From positions 67,948,424-68,012,423 of the forward strand of contig NC_086024.1 of the NCBI RefSeq assembly GCF_036323735.1: a stretch of DNA of 64,000 nt, in the 5' to 3' direction. Source of the DNA: Rattus norvegicus. Its lineage: Eukaryota > Chordata > Mammalia > Rodentia > Muridae. Positions 11,420 to 23,150 of this stretch are shown here, piece after piece. How positions within the stretch are numbered: the first letter of the stretch is position 1; every line of letters starts with the position of its first letter. The position numbers and the translations under genes are program-made. The notes under the pieces were generated by a model. That model was not told the origin of the DNA, ran no database searches, and was given only the letters and a program-made list of their open reading frames with translations.

Positions 11420-12287
11420 CATCCTAGCTATTTTCTTCTTTCTCTTCTTTCTTTCCTTATTTTATTAAAAAACAAAAAACAAAACACTTTGCAGTCTGAG
11501 TCCTTTATTTCCTTTTTGTCCATTAACCCATGAATCTGTATGGACTGGGCTCCAGAAGCTCAGGCTCGGGCTAGACAGATGGCTCAGTGGTTAAGAGCAC
11601 TGACTGCTCTTCCAGGGGTCCTGAGTTCAAATCCCAGCAACCACATGATGGCTCACAACCATCTGTAATGAGATCCGATGCCCTCTTCTGGTGTGTGAAG
11701 ACAGCTACAGTGTACTCACATACATAAAATAAATAAATACGTCTTTAGAACAAAACAAAAAAAATTAAAAAAAAAAGAATCTCAGGCTCTCTCCTGTTAG
11801 TCCTCACAAAGTGTATTTCTCAAAAGTGTGTTTCTCGGGGTGGTGCAGACTGGTGCTTCAGCGGAACCCAGGCGCCCTTCTCTCTGGCTTCATTTTTCTT
11901 CTGATCATTCTCCTCCACCGGTTTCAGAAAGCTGTCTCTGCTCTTCAAGTGCTAGATGTGCTCAATCCGCACATTGATCCTCTTGGCCAGAATCTTGCCC
12001 TTAACATGTTTGTTTACAATGCTGTTCACGGCATGCTGGGTGACGTGATAGACACTTCCGGTTTTGTGGTGGTAACACTTAGGGGGCATTCCTTTTTGAA
12101 CAGTGCTCATTCCCTTGATGTCTACAATATCACCCTTCTTGTAGATTTGCATGTATGTGGACAAAGGAACAACTACTACATGTTTCCTAAAAGGTCTAGA
12201 GAGCATACACCGAGTGCCTCTCCTCTTTCCCTTTGTGTTGGTTGTGTTGGTGTGTTATTGGAAGAAGGCTCCATCCTAGCTATTTTC
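11420..12287 (-). pseudogene. Rpl21-ps: RPL21 processed pseudogene
   Basis: The complement encodes most of ribosomal protein L21 of the 60S subunit, without introns. Residues from about 13 to 93 are in the open stretch 12206-11955 (e.g. IYKKGDIVDIKGM, KGKILAKRINVRIEHI). Lesions seen: the start codon is ACA (12243-12245). One codon is added after FRKH. A lysine codon after RIEHI is a TAG stop. A roughly 15-bp partial duplication lies near the HF-VRT region (about 11810-11840). A B2 SINE interrupts the C-terminal GKEPELLEP region. 5'UTR-like sequence, 3'UTR-like sequence and a T-rich tail remnant (11459-11490) are present. A perfect 16-bp TSD 'catcctagctattttc' lies at 11420-11435 and 12272-12287. 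All hallmarks of L1-mediated mRNA retrocopying are present, and it cannot make L21. Confidence 0.95.
11556..11789 (+). mobile_element. B2 SINE inserted in the RPL21 pseudogene
   Basis: The insert 11568-11777 starts 'gggctagacagatggctcag' (tRNA-derived head with A box), continues with 'gagttcaaatcccagcaacc' (B box) and 'ccctcttctggtgtgtgaag', and ends in an A-rich tail. It is flanked by a 12-bp TSD, aa[g/t]ctcaggctc (11556-11567 and 11778-11789), itself part of the RPL21 coding sequence. It therefore arrived after the pseudogene. Confidence 0.93.
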
Positions 12288-12311
12288 CTTTCTTTTTTAA
12301 AAATATTTTAC

Positions 12312-12367
12312 TATATATATATAGTATATATATATATATATATATAGTATATATACTATATATATAT
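12312..12367. repeat. (TA)n tract
   Basis: AT dinucleotides with AGT interruptions at the 3' edge of an L1. Possibly a degenerated L1 A-tail. Confidence 0.85.
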
Positions 12368-14010
12368 CTTTACTTACGTTTCAATTGATATTCCCCTTCC
12401 TGGTTTCCTCTCCATAAGACCCCATTCCCTCCCCTCCCCCACCCCCATACGGTCATTCCCCTTATACATCCACCTTATTGCCATCCCCCATATTCCCCTG
12501 TCCTGGGGTCCAACCTTGGCAGGACAAAGGGCTTTCCCTTCCCCTGGTGCCCCAACAAGGCTATTCTCTGCTACATATGCATTTGGAGCCCTGGGTCAGT
12601 CCATGTATAGTCTTTCGGTAGCAGTTTAGTCCCTGGAAGCTCTGGTTGTTGGCATTGTTGTTTTTATGGGGGTTGCAAGCTTCTTCAACTCTTTCAATAG
12701 TTCCTCTAGTTCTTCACAAAGGGGTCCTATTCTCAGTTCGGTATTTTGGTGCTAGCATTGACCTCTGTATTGGACATTCTCTGGATGTATCTCTCAGGAG
12801 AGATCTATAACCGGTCCTTTTCAGCATGCCTTTTCTAGCTTCATCAATCTTATTTAGTTTGGGTGGCTAGATATATATGGGCCACATGTGGGTCAGGCTC
12901 TGAATAGCCATTCCTTGAGTCGCTGCTCTAAACTTTGCTACCATATCCCCTCCTATGGATATTTTTTCCCCATTAAGAAGGAGTGGGAGCATCTGCAATT
13001 TGGTCATTCTTCTTGAGCTTCCTGTGGTCTGTAGATTGCATCTTGGGTAACTCGAGTATTTTGGCTAATATCCATTTATCAATGAGTGCATACCAATTGT
13101 GTTTTTCTGTGTTTGAGTAGCCTCACTCAGAAAGTTCATTCCATTTGCCTATGAATTTCATGAAGTCATTGTTTTTGATAGGTGAGTAATATTCCATTGT
13201 GTAGATGTACCACATTTTTTTAAATTCATTCCTCTGTTGAAGGGCATCTGGGTTCTTTCCAGCTTCTGGCTATTATAAATAAGGCTGCTATGAACATAGT
13301 GGAGCATGTGTCTTTGTTGTATGTTGGAGCATCTTTTGGGTATATGCCCAGGAGAGGTATAGTTGGGTCCTCAGGTAGTTCGATGTCCAATTTTCTGAGG
13401 AACCTCCAGACTGATTTCCTGAGTGGTCGTACCAGTTTACAATTCCACCAACAATGGAGGAGTGTTCCTCTTTCTCCACATCCTCGCCAGCATCTACTGT
13501 CACCTGTGTTTTTGATCTTAACCATTCTGACTGGTGTGAGGTGGAATCTCAGGGTTGTTTTGATTTGCATTTCCCTGATGACTAAGGATGTTGAACATTT
13601 CTTTAGGTGCTTTTTGGCCATTTGATAATCCTCAGCTAAGAATGTTTTGTTTAGCTCTGTACCCCATTTTTAATAGGGTTATTTGGCTCTCTTGAGATCT
13701 TTGTATATTTTGGATATTAGCCCTCTATCAGATATAGGATTGGTAAAGATCTTTTCCCAATCTGTTGGTTGCCATTTTGTCCTAATTACAGTGTCTTTTG
13801 CTTTACAAAAGCTTTGCGTTTTATGAGGTACCATTTGTTGATTCTTGATCTTAGAGCATAAGCCATTGGTGTTTTGTTCAGGAAATTTTCCCCAGTGCCC
13901 ATGTGTTTGAGACTCTGCCCCACTTTTTCTTCTATTAGTTTGAGTGTATCTGGTTTGATGTGGAGGTTCTTGATCCACTTGTACTTAAGCTTTGTACTTA
14001 TCACCATCCT
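12368..14010 (-). mobile_element. Older L1 3' end (3'UTR plus ORF2 C-terminal part)
   Basis: 12368-13065 is the complement of an L1 3'UTR related to, but clearly diverged from, the young copies. 13066 to about 14008 is the complement of the ORF2 C-terminus. Frames include AKKHLKKCSTSLVIREMQIK and the Cys/His motif region. Several frame breaks and stops separate the pieces. The 5' truncation lies near 14010, at sequence encoding KLKYKWIKNLHIKPD. It shows intermediate age between the near-identical young copies and the Lx fragments. Confidence 0.9.
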
Positions 14011-14215
14011 ATGTATTCTCAACACTGGAGCAGAAAGACGAAGAGTTTGGAGTCAGCCTGAAATATATAACAAGGACCTTTTTAGAAAGAACAATAAAAA
14101 CAAAACTGCTTTCTACTTGTCTATCATTTGTAATATAAGTGGGAAGATAACATTATAAAATAATAGAACAAAATGTCTTTGACAGTAAGGTTATGACAGT
14201 TTCACAATTACTTGG

Positions 14216-14217
<2 letters not shown>

Positions 14218-14263
<46 letters not shown>
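14218..14263. repeat. (CT)n microsatellite
   Basis: 23 CT dinucleotides, a homopurine-homopyrimidine tract. Confidence 0.97.
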
Positions 14264-14265
<2 letters not shown>

Positions 14266-14788
14266 TCCTCCTTATCTTGCTATCTCCATTTACTTCCCTT
14301 GTTTTTTTGATTTTATAAACATTCGTAATTTTTTGAGAACTAGCATATCAGTGTTTGGACATCAGTGTCTCAAGACTTTGGTAAACCCAATATGTAATAA
14401 TAATAACTTAATATAAAATATGCATATGTGCATACTAAATTGAAGGCTTGTATGGGTCTGTGATGACATTTTCTCACCACAATCAACTGAATCCTAATAT
14501 GTAGCCATAATGCTTTGACATTCATTTCTTTTTTTTCTTTCTTTTTTTTGTAATAGCAGGTACATCTTTCAACACAGTTCTCAATTTTATTGCATTTTTT
14601 CTAAGCTGTTTTTTTTATTTCAATCTCTAAAACAAATCATTTGCTGTTCTGGAATTATAAATATAAATATAATTCAAGATTCTTAGTGTAGGTCAAATTA
14701 TATCAAATTTCGTAAGAACTTTACAAATGAAAAGTAGGTCCTATATGCCAGGAAGCTAGTGTTTTTATTTTTTCAAAAAATATTTAAT
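14264..14788. other. AT-rich DNA, no feature recognised
   Basis: Very AT-rich, with poly-T runs. No gene or clear repeat. Confidence 0.5.
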
Positions 14789-14789
14789 T

Positions 14790-15760
14790 AATTTATTTTT
14801 ATTGATTATTTTATTTATTTACACTTCAAATGTTGTCCACCTTCCTGATTTTCCCTTTGCAAACTTCCCATTCCATTCTCCCCTTACCTTTGCCTCTATG
14901 AGGGTGCTCCCCCACCTATCACTCCTGCCTCTCCCCTCTAGCATCCCCCTACATTGGAACATCGAGCCTCCACAGGACCAAGGGCCTTCCCTCCCTTGAT
15001 ACCAAACAAGAAAGTCCTGTGCTACATATGTAACTGGAGCCATTGGTGCCTCCTATACTCTTTGGTTGCTTGTTTAGTTTCTTGAAGTTCTGAGGCGTTC
15101 AGTTAGTTGATATTGTTGCTCTTCCTATGAGGTTGCAATCCCTCAGCTCCTTCAGTCCTTTCTCTAACTCTTCCATTGGAGTTTCTGGGGATAACTTGAT
15201 GGTTGACTGTGAGTATCTGCATCTGTCTTGGTCAGGCTCTGGCATAACCTCTCATGGGACAGTTATACCAGGCTCCTGTCAGCAAGCTCTCTTGGTATCT
15301 GCAATAGAGTTGGGATTTGGTGTCTGCGAATAGGATGGAACTCTAGGTGGGGTTGCCTCTGGGTGGCATTTCCTTCAGTCTCTGCTCCATTTTTTGTCCC
15401 TGTGCCCCTTTAGACAGGAACAATTCTGGGTTAAAAATTTTGATATGGGTGGGTGGCCCCATCCCTCAACTGAGGCCATGCCTATCTACTGGAGGTGATG
15501 TCTACAGATTCTATCTCCTTTTTGTTGGGTATTTCAGCTAATGTCAACTCTGTTGGCTTGGTACCTCTTGCTTCCCTGGCATCTGGGACTTTCTAGTGGC
15601 TACACTTAGTTTCCTACCCCACACTGCTACATATTTTTGTTCAATTTCCTGACTCTCTGTACTTCATATGCTGGTTTCTTACATAACCAGTTTGTTATTG
15701 TTGTTCTGTTTGTTTTTGTTTTGTTTTGTTTTCCCTACTCAATATCAAAGACTACCAGGA
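14790..15760 (-). mobile_element. Old L1 3'UTR (Lx-type)
   Basis: Complement of an old L1 3' end. 'atttacacttcaaatgttgt' at the left edge is the A-proximal part. The pyrimidine-rich stretch follows (about 14830-14950), then 'acaggaccaagggccttccc' and 'ggtcaggctctggcataacc', known from murine Lx 3'UTRs. No open ORF2 remains. Confidence 0.8.
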
Positions 15761-15764
15761 CTGG

Positions 15765-16112
15765 AGACTGGGACACCCTCTTGGGAGTGATGGACACAGG
15801 GTTGAGGGAGTGGGTAGGGGTCTGAGATGAGCTGCTGAAGGGGTAGTCCTTAGGTAAATCTGGTTGGATAAAGAGACATTTTCAGTTCAAAGAGAGAAAG
15901 ACAGACTAGTGGGGAGGTTTTTGCTAAGTCTTACCCAGTACATTATAAGACATTTGAATTCCAAAGTTCGTGAGTCTTACTGTTGACTCTGACAGCTTCC
16001 TGGGGCTGTGACTGGCTCCTGGAATAGTAGCAGAAGTAGGCAAAAGTTAGTGCTGTTGCAGTTTTCTGAACATGAGATACTTCAACAGAAGGTGGTTCCA
16101 GAAGCAACAGTA

Positions 16113-16114
<2 letters not shown>
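15765..16114. other. No feature recognised
   Basis: Unique-looking sequence before a TG microsatellite. Confidence 0.45.

Positions 16115-16160
<46 letters not shown>
16115..16160. repeat. (TG)n microsatellite
   Basis: 23 uninterrupted TG dinucleotides. Confidence 0.97.
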
Positions 16161-16161
<1 letters not shown>

Positions 16162-17990
16162 CAATTTGGTAGGTAATACTTGGAAAGTTGTACCTGATGA
16201 CTTATAGTCATGAATTAGAACTCTGTCTTCCTTTTAGGCAACCATAGAAGTTAAGTGTAAGTGAAAGTTTTCAAATTAAAAATCTCTGTAACTATTAAAT
16301 AGTATTACAAGGACCTGCTTGATGAAGATAAGGGAGTTGTCATGGTAAGTGACATTGAGTTACATGATGACTTGAGGCTAAACGGATCTTGTAAGTTGAG
16401 AAGGACAGAGTTCCAGAGAAATACATCAGCGTTAGGGAAGTAGGGTTATTTCAAAGAGAACACATAGCAAGTTGGAAACTTCCCTTTGCCTCCCTCAGTA
16501 ATATTTAAACTCCATGTGCAAAGCTAGTCTACCATCCTCTCATCCCTTTGTTTGGTTTGAGAACTTTAACAATCCAACAATCTAGTTTCAGAAATTAGAA
16601 TTGACAACAACATTCTTCAAAGCTTCTCAAAGTCTGAGTTACTGTAACTTACTGAGACCCTGATATGTATCTGGGCAGGGCAGCCACAGAATTAAGTTGC
16701 TACACTTTGTAGGCATCTGGTGGAAACTCCCTAGATTTTCTGGCCCTGCAGAGACCTGAACATGTAGAGATATACTCTCTGAAAGACTTTGAATCTTAAC
16801 CCCTTAGCTACAGCCCAGATAGGTCTTGTGCCTTCTAAGGTTCCAGTTGGGTGAGCATAGCAGCATATTTGTTGTACTTAGAGATTAATGATAAAGGAGA
16901 GTTGTGATTTTATGTAAATTGTCTCATTTTGTGAAGCAGAGACATGTCTTTACTGAAGTAATTGCTATATGTGTGAAATAGGGATTGTTAAGGGGAAATA
17001 CTGGATAATTCAGACAGCTAAATTTTTCTTTTAATGTAAAACAGACACTCAGATGAATAAGGTGAGTGCTGGAAATCATGTGCATTGTTCTCTGTGGGAG
17101 GGCAGAGGGATTGTTGCAGTAATTGTTGGCTTCGTTCTCTGCCTCTGTGTGCAAATTCTATAGGTTCTGGCTAACTTATATATGTGTGTTTGCTTCTCAT
17201 CTAAAGGAGTATCAGTTACTTGCAATATCTCATAATATTTGTCCTCTACTACTCTTGCACATGGTGAGATCAGTATAGACAGCTTGCTCTGCAAATGGGG
17301 CAATGGGTTTGACTGCTGGCTAGTGGTTATCAAGGGAAAGGACCAGACACAGCTCTGTTAGTCACAATCAGGAACCTTTCCTCTCATGTTGTGGAATGAA
17401 TTCCTTCTTGCCTAAATGTAAAGCTTAAACCACCAGAAGCCAGGAGGGTACATTCCAAGGGGAAAAACAGTCCTAATGATGAAAGAGTTTAAAAACTGAC
17501 ACGATCTTCAAAGCCAGCCATTGTCTCAAGGACTCAGGCACACATGTCTGCTCAGTGTACTTAGGAACATGTACTGTATGCACCTGTACTGATCTTTATC
17601 TGATCTTATTGGTGGGCAGCAGAAATGCTATCCCAAACATGCCACTATGACATTAGGGTAATTTTAAATTGAAGGAACTTAAAAGACATCAATCAAGTCC
17701 CCTTTGTTTTTCTTCTCAAAAGCAGGAGAAGAAACCACCACACAGATGATGGCCTCCTTGTATCAGAAGAAAATGGCATTTTTGTTATCAAAGGTGGGTA
17801 GTAGACATGGAGAGAGTTTTATTGAACTAGATTTTGTTAGAATAACCTATAAAATTTTAACAATATGGGGGGGTTCACAGGGTACCCCATCGGCAATCAA
17901 TGGTTTCTAAGAGAGAATGGAACCAGTTCTTTTCTTAATAGAAAGAAGCAAAACACAACAAAACCTTCCCAGGAACTGCAGTAAACGCCT
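16161..17990. other. Unique-looking DNA; one weak exon-like segment
   Basis: No repeat recognised. A 68-bp segment (17726-17793) has an acceptor-like 'cttctcaaaagcag' before it and a donor-like 'aaag|gtgggt' after it, and stays open in two frames. It is listed as a finding only, because nothing identifies a gene. Confidence 0.4.
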
Positions 17991-18250
17991 TACTGCTTAA
18001 GCATGTGAACTTAAATTTGGTGTCCAGCACTCATGTGACAGGGAGGTGTGGTGGTCTACACTTGTTATTTCAGCACTTGGAGATGGACACAGTAGGATCC
18101 TCTGACCTGCCGACTAGGCCACCAGGTTGAATTAGTGTGTATCAGGCCAATGAGAGACTCTGCTCAGAAACTAAGGTGAACTTCTCTGGAAGAAACATGT
18201 GTACATGCTCACACCTACACACATTTACACATAAATAACTAAAAATAAAA
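17990..18250 (+). mobile_element. B4 SINE (B4A-like)
   Basis: A tRNA-like head remnant ('ggtgtccagcactcatgtga') is followed by a B1-like segment ('gaggtgtggtggtctacact', 'atttcagcacttgg') and an A-rich end with 'taaataactaaaaataaaac'. This head-to-body fusion is the B4 structure. Diverged. Confidence 0.7.
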
Positions 18251-18251
18251 C

Positions 18252-19240
18252 AACAATTCATACCTTCCTTAATTTTACATAGTTTAGATGATGCTTTTTA
18301 ATGCCTTACTTTCTAAACAGACTAGTATAAACGCATTTTAATTTTGTCACTACTTTGGGTCTCTACTTCTTTATAAAGGGTCCCATGTCATATAAAATTA
18401 AAACTCACATTAGATCAATCAGTCTCTTTTAACTCCATTAATCTGATTTTATGTCAGATAAGGTCTCAGGCCCAGTGGAAAACAAAAGAGAGTTAGGTGC
18501 AGTTTGTTTCTCCTAGCCCGCTATTTTCTAAAGCACCCTTTTCCTCATGTCCTGGAGTGAGGGCCATTTGTGAAGTACTGCAATGCTTCTCTCTGCCTTT
18601 CCAACCAGGGTCTGAAGGTGGCTGAACTGTATTATTCAGGCTGCCTTGGCCACCTGTAAGGTAATAGATTAAACCACTATCCTGGTGTTAGAGAAATGAC
18701 TGTTGGCTTCTCTCTGCATCCTGCCTAAAAGAAAGCCCTGGCATGTCAGATAATCAATACCTATTAGGGTAGAGATCAATATGTACAATCAGGTAATCCT
18801 CTAATTAGATTTTTCTCTGTACCAGAGTGAAGTTTACCAAAGGAATTCCTTCCAAGTTGAAAGCATTCATGCAGGCATAGTCATTGTCACCTTGATCCCC
18901 CAGGGGCCAGCTGATGTGGGGATTCCAGTGCTCAGTGCTCACATTTGTTCACGTTTATTCTAACCACATCTGCACATGCCCTAAGTTTTACTTCTGTTAT
19001 GTTTCTGTGTTGATCCAAGGTCAGATGGAATGCCAAATGTGCAGGTGGCCAATCAACTTAGTTAACAAGGAAGAAGAGACTGAATGATTTATCCAGTTAT
19101 CAGAGCCATTCATAAATTAACTCAACTAGTTAGCAGAGGTATACAGACTTTGCTTAGGATCATACAACTGTGTGTGTGTGTTGGGCGGGGGGCTTCACTG
19201 CTGTTGGAGACGGGTTATCAAAGCTATAACAATGGCTACT
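18252..19240. other. No feature recognised
   Basis: Unique-looking sequence without recognisable coding or repeat structure. Confidence 0.5.
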
Positions 19241-19241
19241 C

Positions 19242-19274
<33 letters not shown>
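19242..19274. repeat. (TG)n(TA)n microsatellite
   Basis: Short compound dinucleotide repeat. Confidence 0.93.
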
Positions 19275-20387
19275 TCCTATGGTGTGACGGCTCTTATATT
19301 TTAGTAAGTGAGAGAGCTAAGGTAGAAGTTTCCTGTCTTAGAACAAATGGCTGGAGAGACTTGGGCTTCCTGCTGTTGTCATAGATGTGATTTAGAAAGG
19401 CATTCCCGAGCTCTCCTGAAAGACAGTTGCGGTGATGCCAGACTTAGGGTCATTTTCACCTTTGTAGTCTCCTGAGGATTTATGACTCAAGTCTGGCTGT
19501 ATGAGTTCTGAGCTGAAAAACTTGAGAGGTCAGACAAGGATCAAACAAAGGCAAAGTAATGCTGTAACTGTGACTGTTAGGGTGAGCTGAGAGAAGAATT
19601 ATGACCAACTTCTTTCTCCCACTCTGAAATGATAAATGTTCTTCCCTGAGCAGAACCTTAGTGTTCAAAGCATTTTCTGTTTGCTCACTGAACATGACCT
19701 TAGTTAGTGGAAATTTTCCCTAATAATACTGATAATATTGGATCTTTTTTTTCCAAGGAAAGGAAAAAGTTCCACATTAAAAACCAAACCAATTAATGAC
19801 AACAAAGAGAGTCTAGACTGAATAAACAAATTGCAACTTCTTACTTGTAGAGACCAAACCAACGCTCCATTGTAATTAGAATCCAACTATTTACATGTGG
19901 GTCGTATCACTTCCAAAGGTCATGGCTACTCTGTCACAGTGATGGGGGCTACCAAATCATCCTGGGGACTCTTGTCTGAGTGATGGCCCAAGGCCTGGAT
20001 ATTTGATCTATGAACAGCTATCTTTAATTCAACCTTGTAGGAATGAAGGGTAATATGTGGAGGGTCATATACCTCTCACTCTGATACAGCAATTTCTAAT
20101 GTTTCTTCACAACAGAAGGAAATGTGCAGGATGACATCAGAGTACAAAATAGATAAGAAAATAAACTATAGTAATACCAGCCTTAATCAAAGGAACACTT
20201 AAACTATTATTTTTTATAAAGGAAATGCAAACAATTACAAACAAAAAGAATAGACAAAATTTACCAAGAACAATTTCACTAAAATTCATTAAACAAGTAG
20301 CAAAACACATACAATGGGTTTTTGCATTGTGCTGGTGATCTTTCTTTCTCTTTGTATGCGTGCATGTGTGTGTGCCTGTGCATGCAT

Positions 20388-20388
<1 letters not shown>
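19275..20388. other. No feature recognised
   Basis: Unique-looking sequence. Short open frames only. Confidence 0.5.

Positions 20389-20429
<41 letters not shown>
20389..20429. repeat. (GT)n microsatellite
   Basis: Twenty GT dinucleotides directly abutting the left (3') side of a B4-like SINE. A common arrangement for SINE tails evolving into microsatellites. Confidence 0.95.
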
Positions 20430-20430
<1 letters not shown>

Positions 20431-20712
20431 CTGTGCACAAGGAGGCCAGAAGACCACTTCATGTATTGTTTCTCACTGTCTACCTTGCCCATTTGAGGTC
20501 TCTTCCCTGCTCTGAAGTTTGCTGATTCATCTAGAGTGGCTGGCCAATCAGGGATCACCAGAGATCTGCTTTTTTCCACCTCTTCAGTACTGAGATGACA
20601 TGATAGCTATCGCACCCACCTTGTGTTCCTGGGTGGAGGAACTGAATTCATGTTCTCAGGCTCATTATGTACTAGTGATTTATAGACTGAGATATGTCTC
20701 TAGTCCCTGTGC
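20430..20712 (-). mobile_element. B4 SINE, reverse
   Basis: The complement pattern of B4: 'aaggaggccagaagaccact', then a B1-like middle and 'gaggaactgaattcatgttc' leading to the tRNA-like end 'atagactgagatatgtctct' (about 20680-20703). Diverged. Confidence 0.65.
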
Positions 20713-20943
20713 TTTGCTTTTAAAATCAAAACCAACTGCCCCATCCTTACTAAGTCACAACTCTCACATCTGAAGGCCTTTATCTCCCTCTTTCCCTGAT
20801 GTGTTTAAGCAGGATTGTATTTAAGATAGCTGAGATGGTAACCCAGGATTGAATAAAGCACATCCTTGCTTTGTCTCTGGCTTGACTTCTGTCCTAGAGA
20901 ATGTGTCAGTGTCAGGGGACACATAATATTCTTTCTTTCACTC

Positions 20944-21092
20944 TTTTTTTTCTTTCATTGTTTGAGATGGGCTCTTACTATGTAGCCTTAGCTGGCCTGG
21001 AATTCATGTAGCCAAGGCTGGCCTCAAACACATAGAGACATGCCTGCCTCTGTCTCCTGAGTAGAGGTTAAATGTCTGCTCCACCACAGTAG
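20944..21092 (-). mobile_element. B1 SINE, reverse
   Basis: 'ttgagatgggctcttactat', 'ggccaggctggcctcaaac'-like sequence and 'ctgcctctgtctcctgagta' in B1 reverse order. T-rich at the left as expected for the A-tail. Confidence 0.85.
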
Positions 21093-21119
21093 GTAATATA
21101 TGCATCTCCACCCTACAGG

Positions 21120-21815
21120 AGAGCCTCAGCTGTTCATTCTGATAACTTTGCCCTTGGAAGTTAATCATCTTTGAGGAGATATAGGACTGCGAGAAATCAA
21201 CCTGGTATTGATATGGCCCTCATCCCAGAAAGCAGCCCCAATAGTAGCAAAGGTACTATGGAAACATCTAAGGGAGGGAAACAATAAGTAATCATACCCA
21301 GGTGCAAAGCTGAGAACCACAACAGTGGCTGGCCCAGCAAGATACCCACAATGGGGCGATAGTTTGGGTGTAATGATCAGATATCTGATTGGGGTTAAGA
21401 CCTTCTCAATAAGAAAGCACCATACTTGGTACTGTAAGCCCAGCCAACTCCATATGGCATCAGAGGCCATAGACCCTAGAGAAGAAGCTACTTCTGTCAC
21501 TTTCCTAAAGCAACATAACTTGTCACAGTTCTAAATACACAAAAGTATAGCTCTCACTGCCCATCAAAGGAGCTTCTTTTCACAGGAATTGAAGGCTACT
21601 ATACAGGAGGCTACTACAGAGACCCACAAATGCAGAAGACTAAGTTCCGGCATGCTCCCTTACCCATTAGTGCACTCACAGCAGAACCTTGGCACCTAAG
21701 ACTCAGAGATTTTCATGGAAGAGAGGGAGGAGGAGTGATTGCAAAATCCAAAAGACCGGGATGTCAGCTGAGAGTGCTGGGCTTAAAAGCAGGGGCAACC
21801 ACACCCAGGTTTAGT
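21120..21815. mobile_element. Possible unclassified rodent interspersed repeat
   Basis: Text such as 'agaaccacaacagtggctgg', 'actgtaagcccagccaactc' and 'catggaagagagggaggagg' is familiar from dispersed mouse/rat repeats that I cannot name. The minus strand has a 111-codon open frame (21165-21500), with no family assigned. The last about 45 bp (21768-21812) resemble a B1 5' end in reverse. Confidence 0.35.
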
Positions 21816-21823
21816 ACATTAAT

Positions 21824-21859
21824 TCTTTTTCTTTTCTCTTCCTTCCTTCCTTCTTTCCT

Positions 21860-21909
<50 letters not shown>

Positions 21910-21966
21910 TTTCTTCCTTTCTTCCTTTCTTCCTTTCTTCCTTTCTTCCTTTCTTCCTTTCTTTCT
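21824..21966. repeat. (TTTC)n / (TTCC)n microsatellite
   Basis: About 140 bp of pure pyrimidine tetranucleotides, first CTTT units and then alternating CTTC/CTTT units. A homopyrimidine mirror-repeat type tract with triplex potential. Confidence 0.96.
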
Positions 21967-22406
21967 ATTTTGCTTTTTCAGTACCAGTGTTCTCCCCAGG
22001 AGCAGATGAGCAGATTAAAGTTTTCTGGGGCCCAGAGCTTTTTCAGTTTGGTTGAAGACATTCTTAACAGAACATAAAACTATTAAGTTTATAAATATAA
22101 ACACTTATTTACAACCAGGAATGATATAACACAGCTGGTTAGAGATTCTTGTTGTCTTATTCAGAAGTCCTTTTTGAATTATAAATGCTTACATGAAATA
22201 ATTCATGTTGTGCAGCCTGGCTTTGATTTACTACACAGATCAGCCTACAACTCCTAATAGCTAGAAAGGTCAGTGCAAGCAGCAGCCCTAAGCCCTGAAC
22301 ACTAGCTCAGGAACACTAGCTTCCTAGCAGATCTTTCCTAGTCCTCTGCTGGCTTTGAATGAGAGATTTTGGTTAGACTTTAAATTTAAGTATGAGAGGA
22401 GAGAAA

Positions 22407-22407
<1 letters not shown>

Positions 22408-22459
<52 letters not shown>

Positions 22460-22497
22460 TGTGTGTGTGTATGTGTGTGTGTGTGTGTGTGTATGTG
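22408..22497. repeat. (TG)n microsatellite with TATG interruptions
   Basis: About 90 bp of TG repeats interrupted by TATG units, followed by 'tgtatgtatatgtatgtgt'. Confidence 0.96.
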
Positions 22498-23085
22498 CAG
22501 ACTCACACATATGTATGTATATGTATGTGTGTAAAAGAGATAGATTCAGACCCATGCTTCACAACTGCCAGTTCTTTTTTTTTTCAGGTATGTTCCTATG
22601 ACATTTAGATCTGATATTATTTATGAAGAGACTGCTCTGCTAAAATGTAGTATATCTCAGTTCGAGTTGATTGACCACCTTGGGATGTAGCAATGGCTAG
22701 AAACATACATCGGAGCAGAGCAGGACCAGAGCACATGTGCAGACTCCTAGACAGAATTGTCATCCAGTGGGGCCAGGATGCAGGTTGATTAAGGTCAGAA
22801 GCCTAATCTTGGGGGAAAAAAGTAGCCAATCCATCATGGCTAATTGTTTCTGTTTGGGGGCAGAGATATCTGCCACTCTTCTCTGCATAGAGTTCTTGAG
22901 GAAGTTGTTATCTGTGTGTGTGTGTGCCTTGGTCTCTGGTCAAATTCTGTTCAAAGTAAATGTGTTACAGTGCTATTTTAATAGCCAACAGAGGTAAGAT
23001 CTAAGTGCATAAGAATTACTGATTATTTGTATTGTAGGTCTGATCTTGTTCTGATTTTCTTGCTAGTGCCTGGTTATAGGACTTG

Positions 23086-23087
<2 letters not shown>
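22498..23087. other. No feature recognised
   Basis: Unique-looking sequence. No gene supported. Confidence 0.45.

Positions 23088-23145
<58 letters not shown>
23088..23145. repeat. (TA)n microsatellite
   Basis: About 28 uninterrupted AT dinucleotides, able to extrude a cruciform. Confidence 0.97.

Positions 23146-23150
<5 letters not shown>

Noticed and set aside
11811..12347. 178-codon plus-strand open frame
   Set aside because: It lies antisense to the RPL21 retrocopy and runs into a TA repeat. It is a shadow frame.
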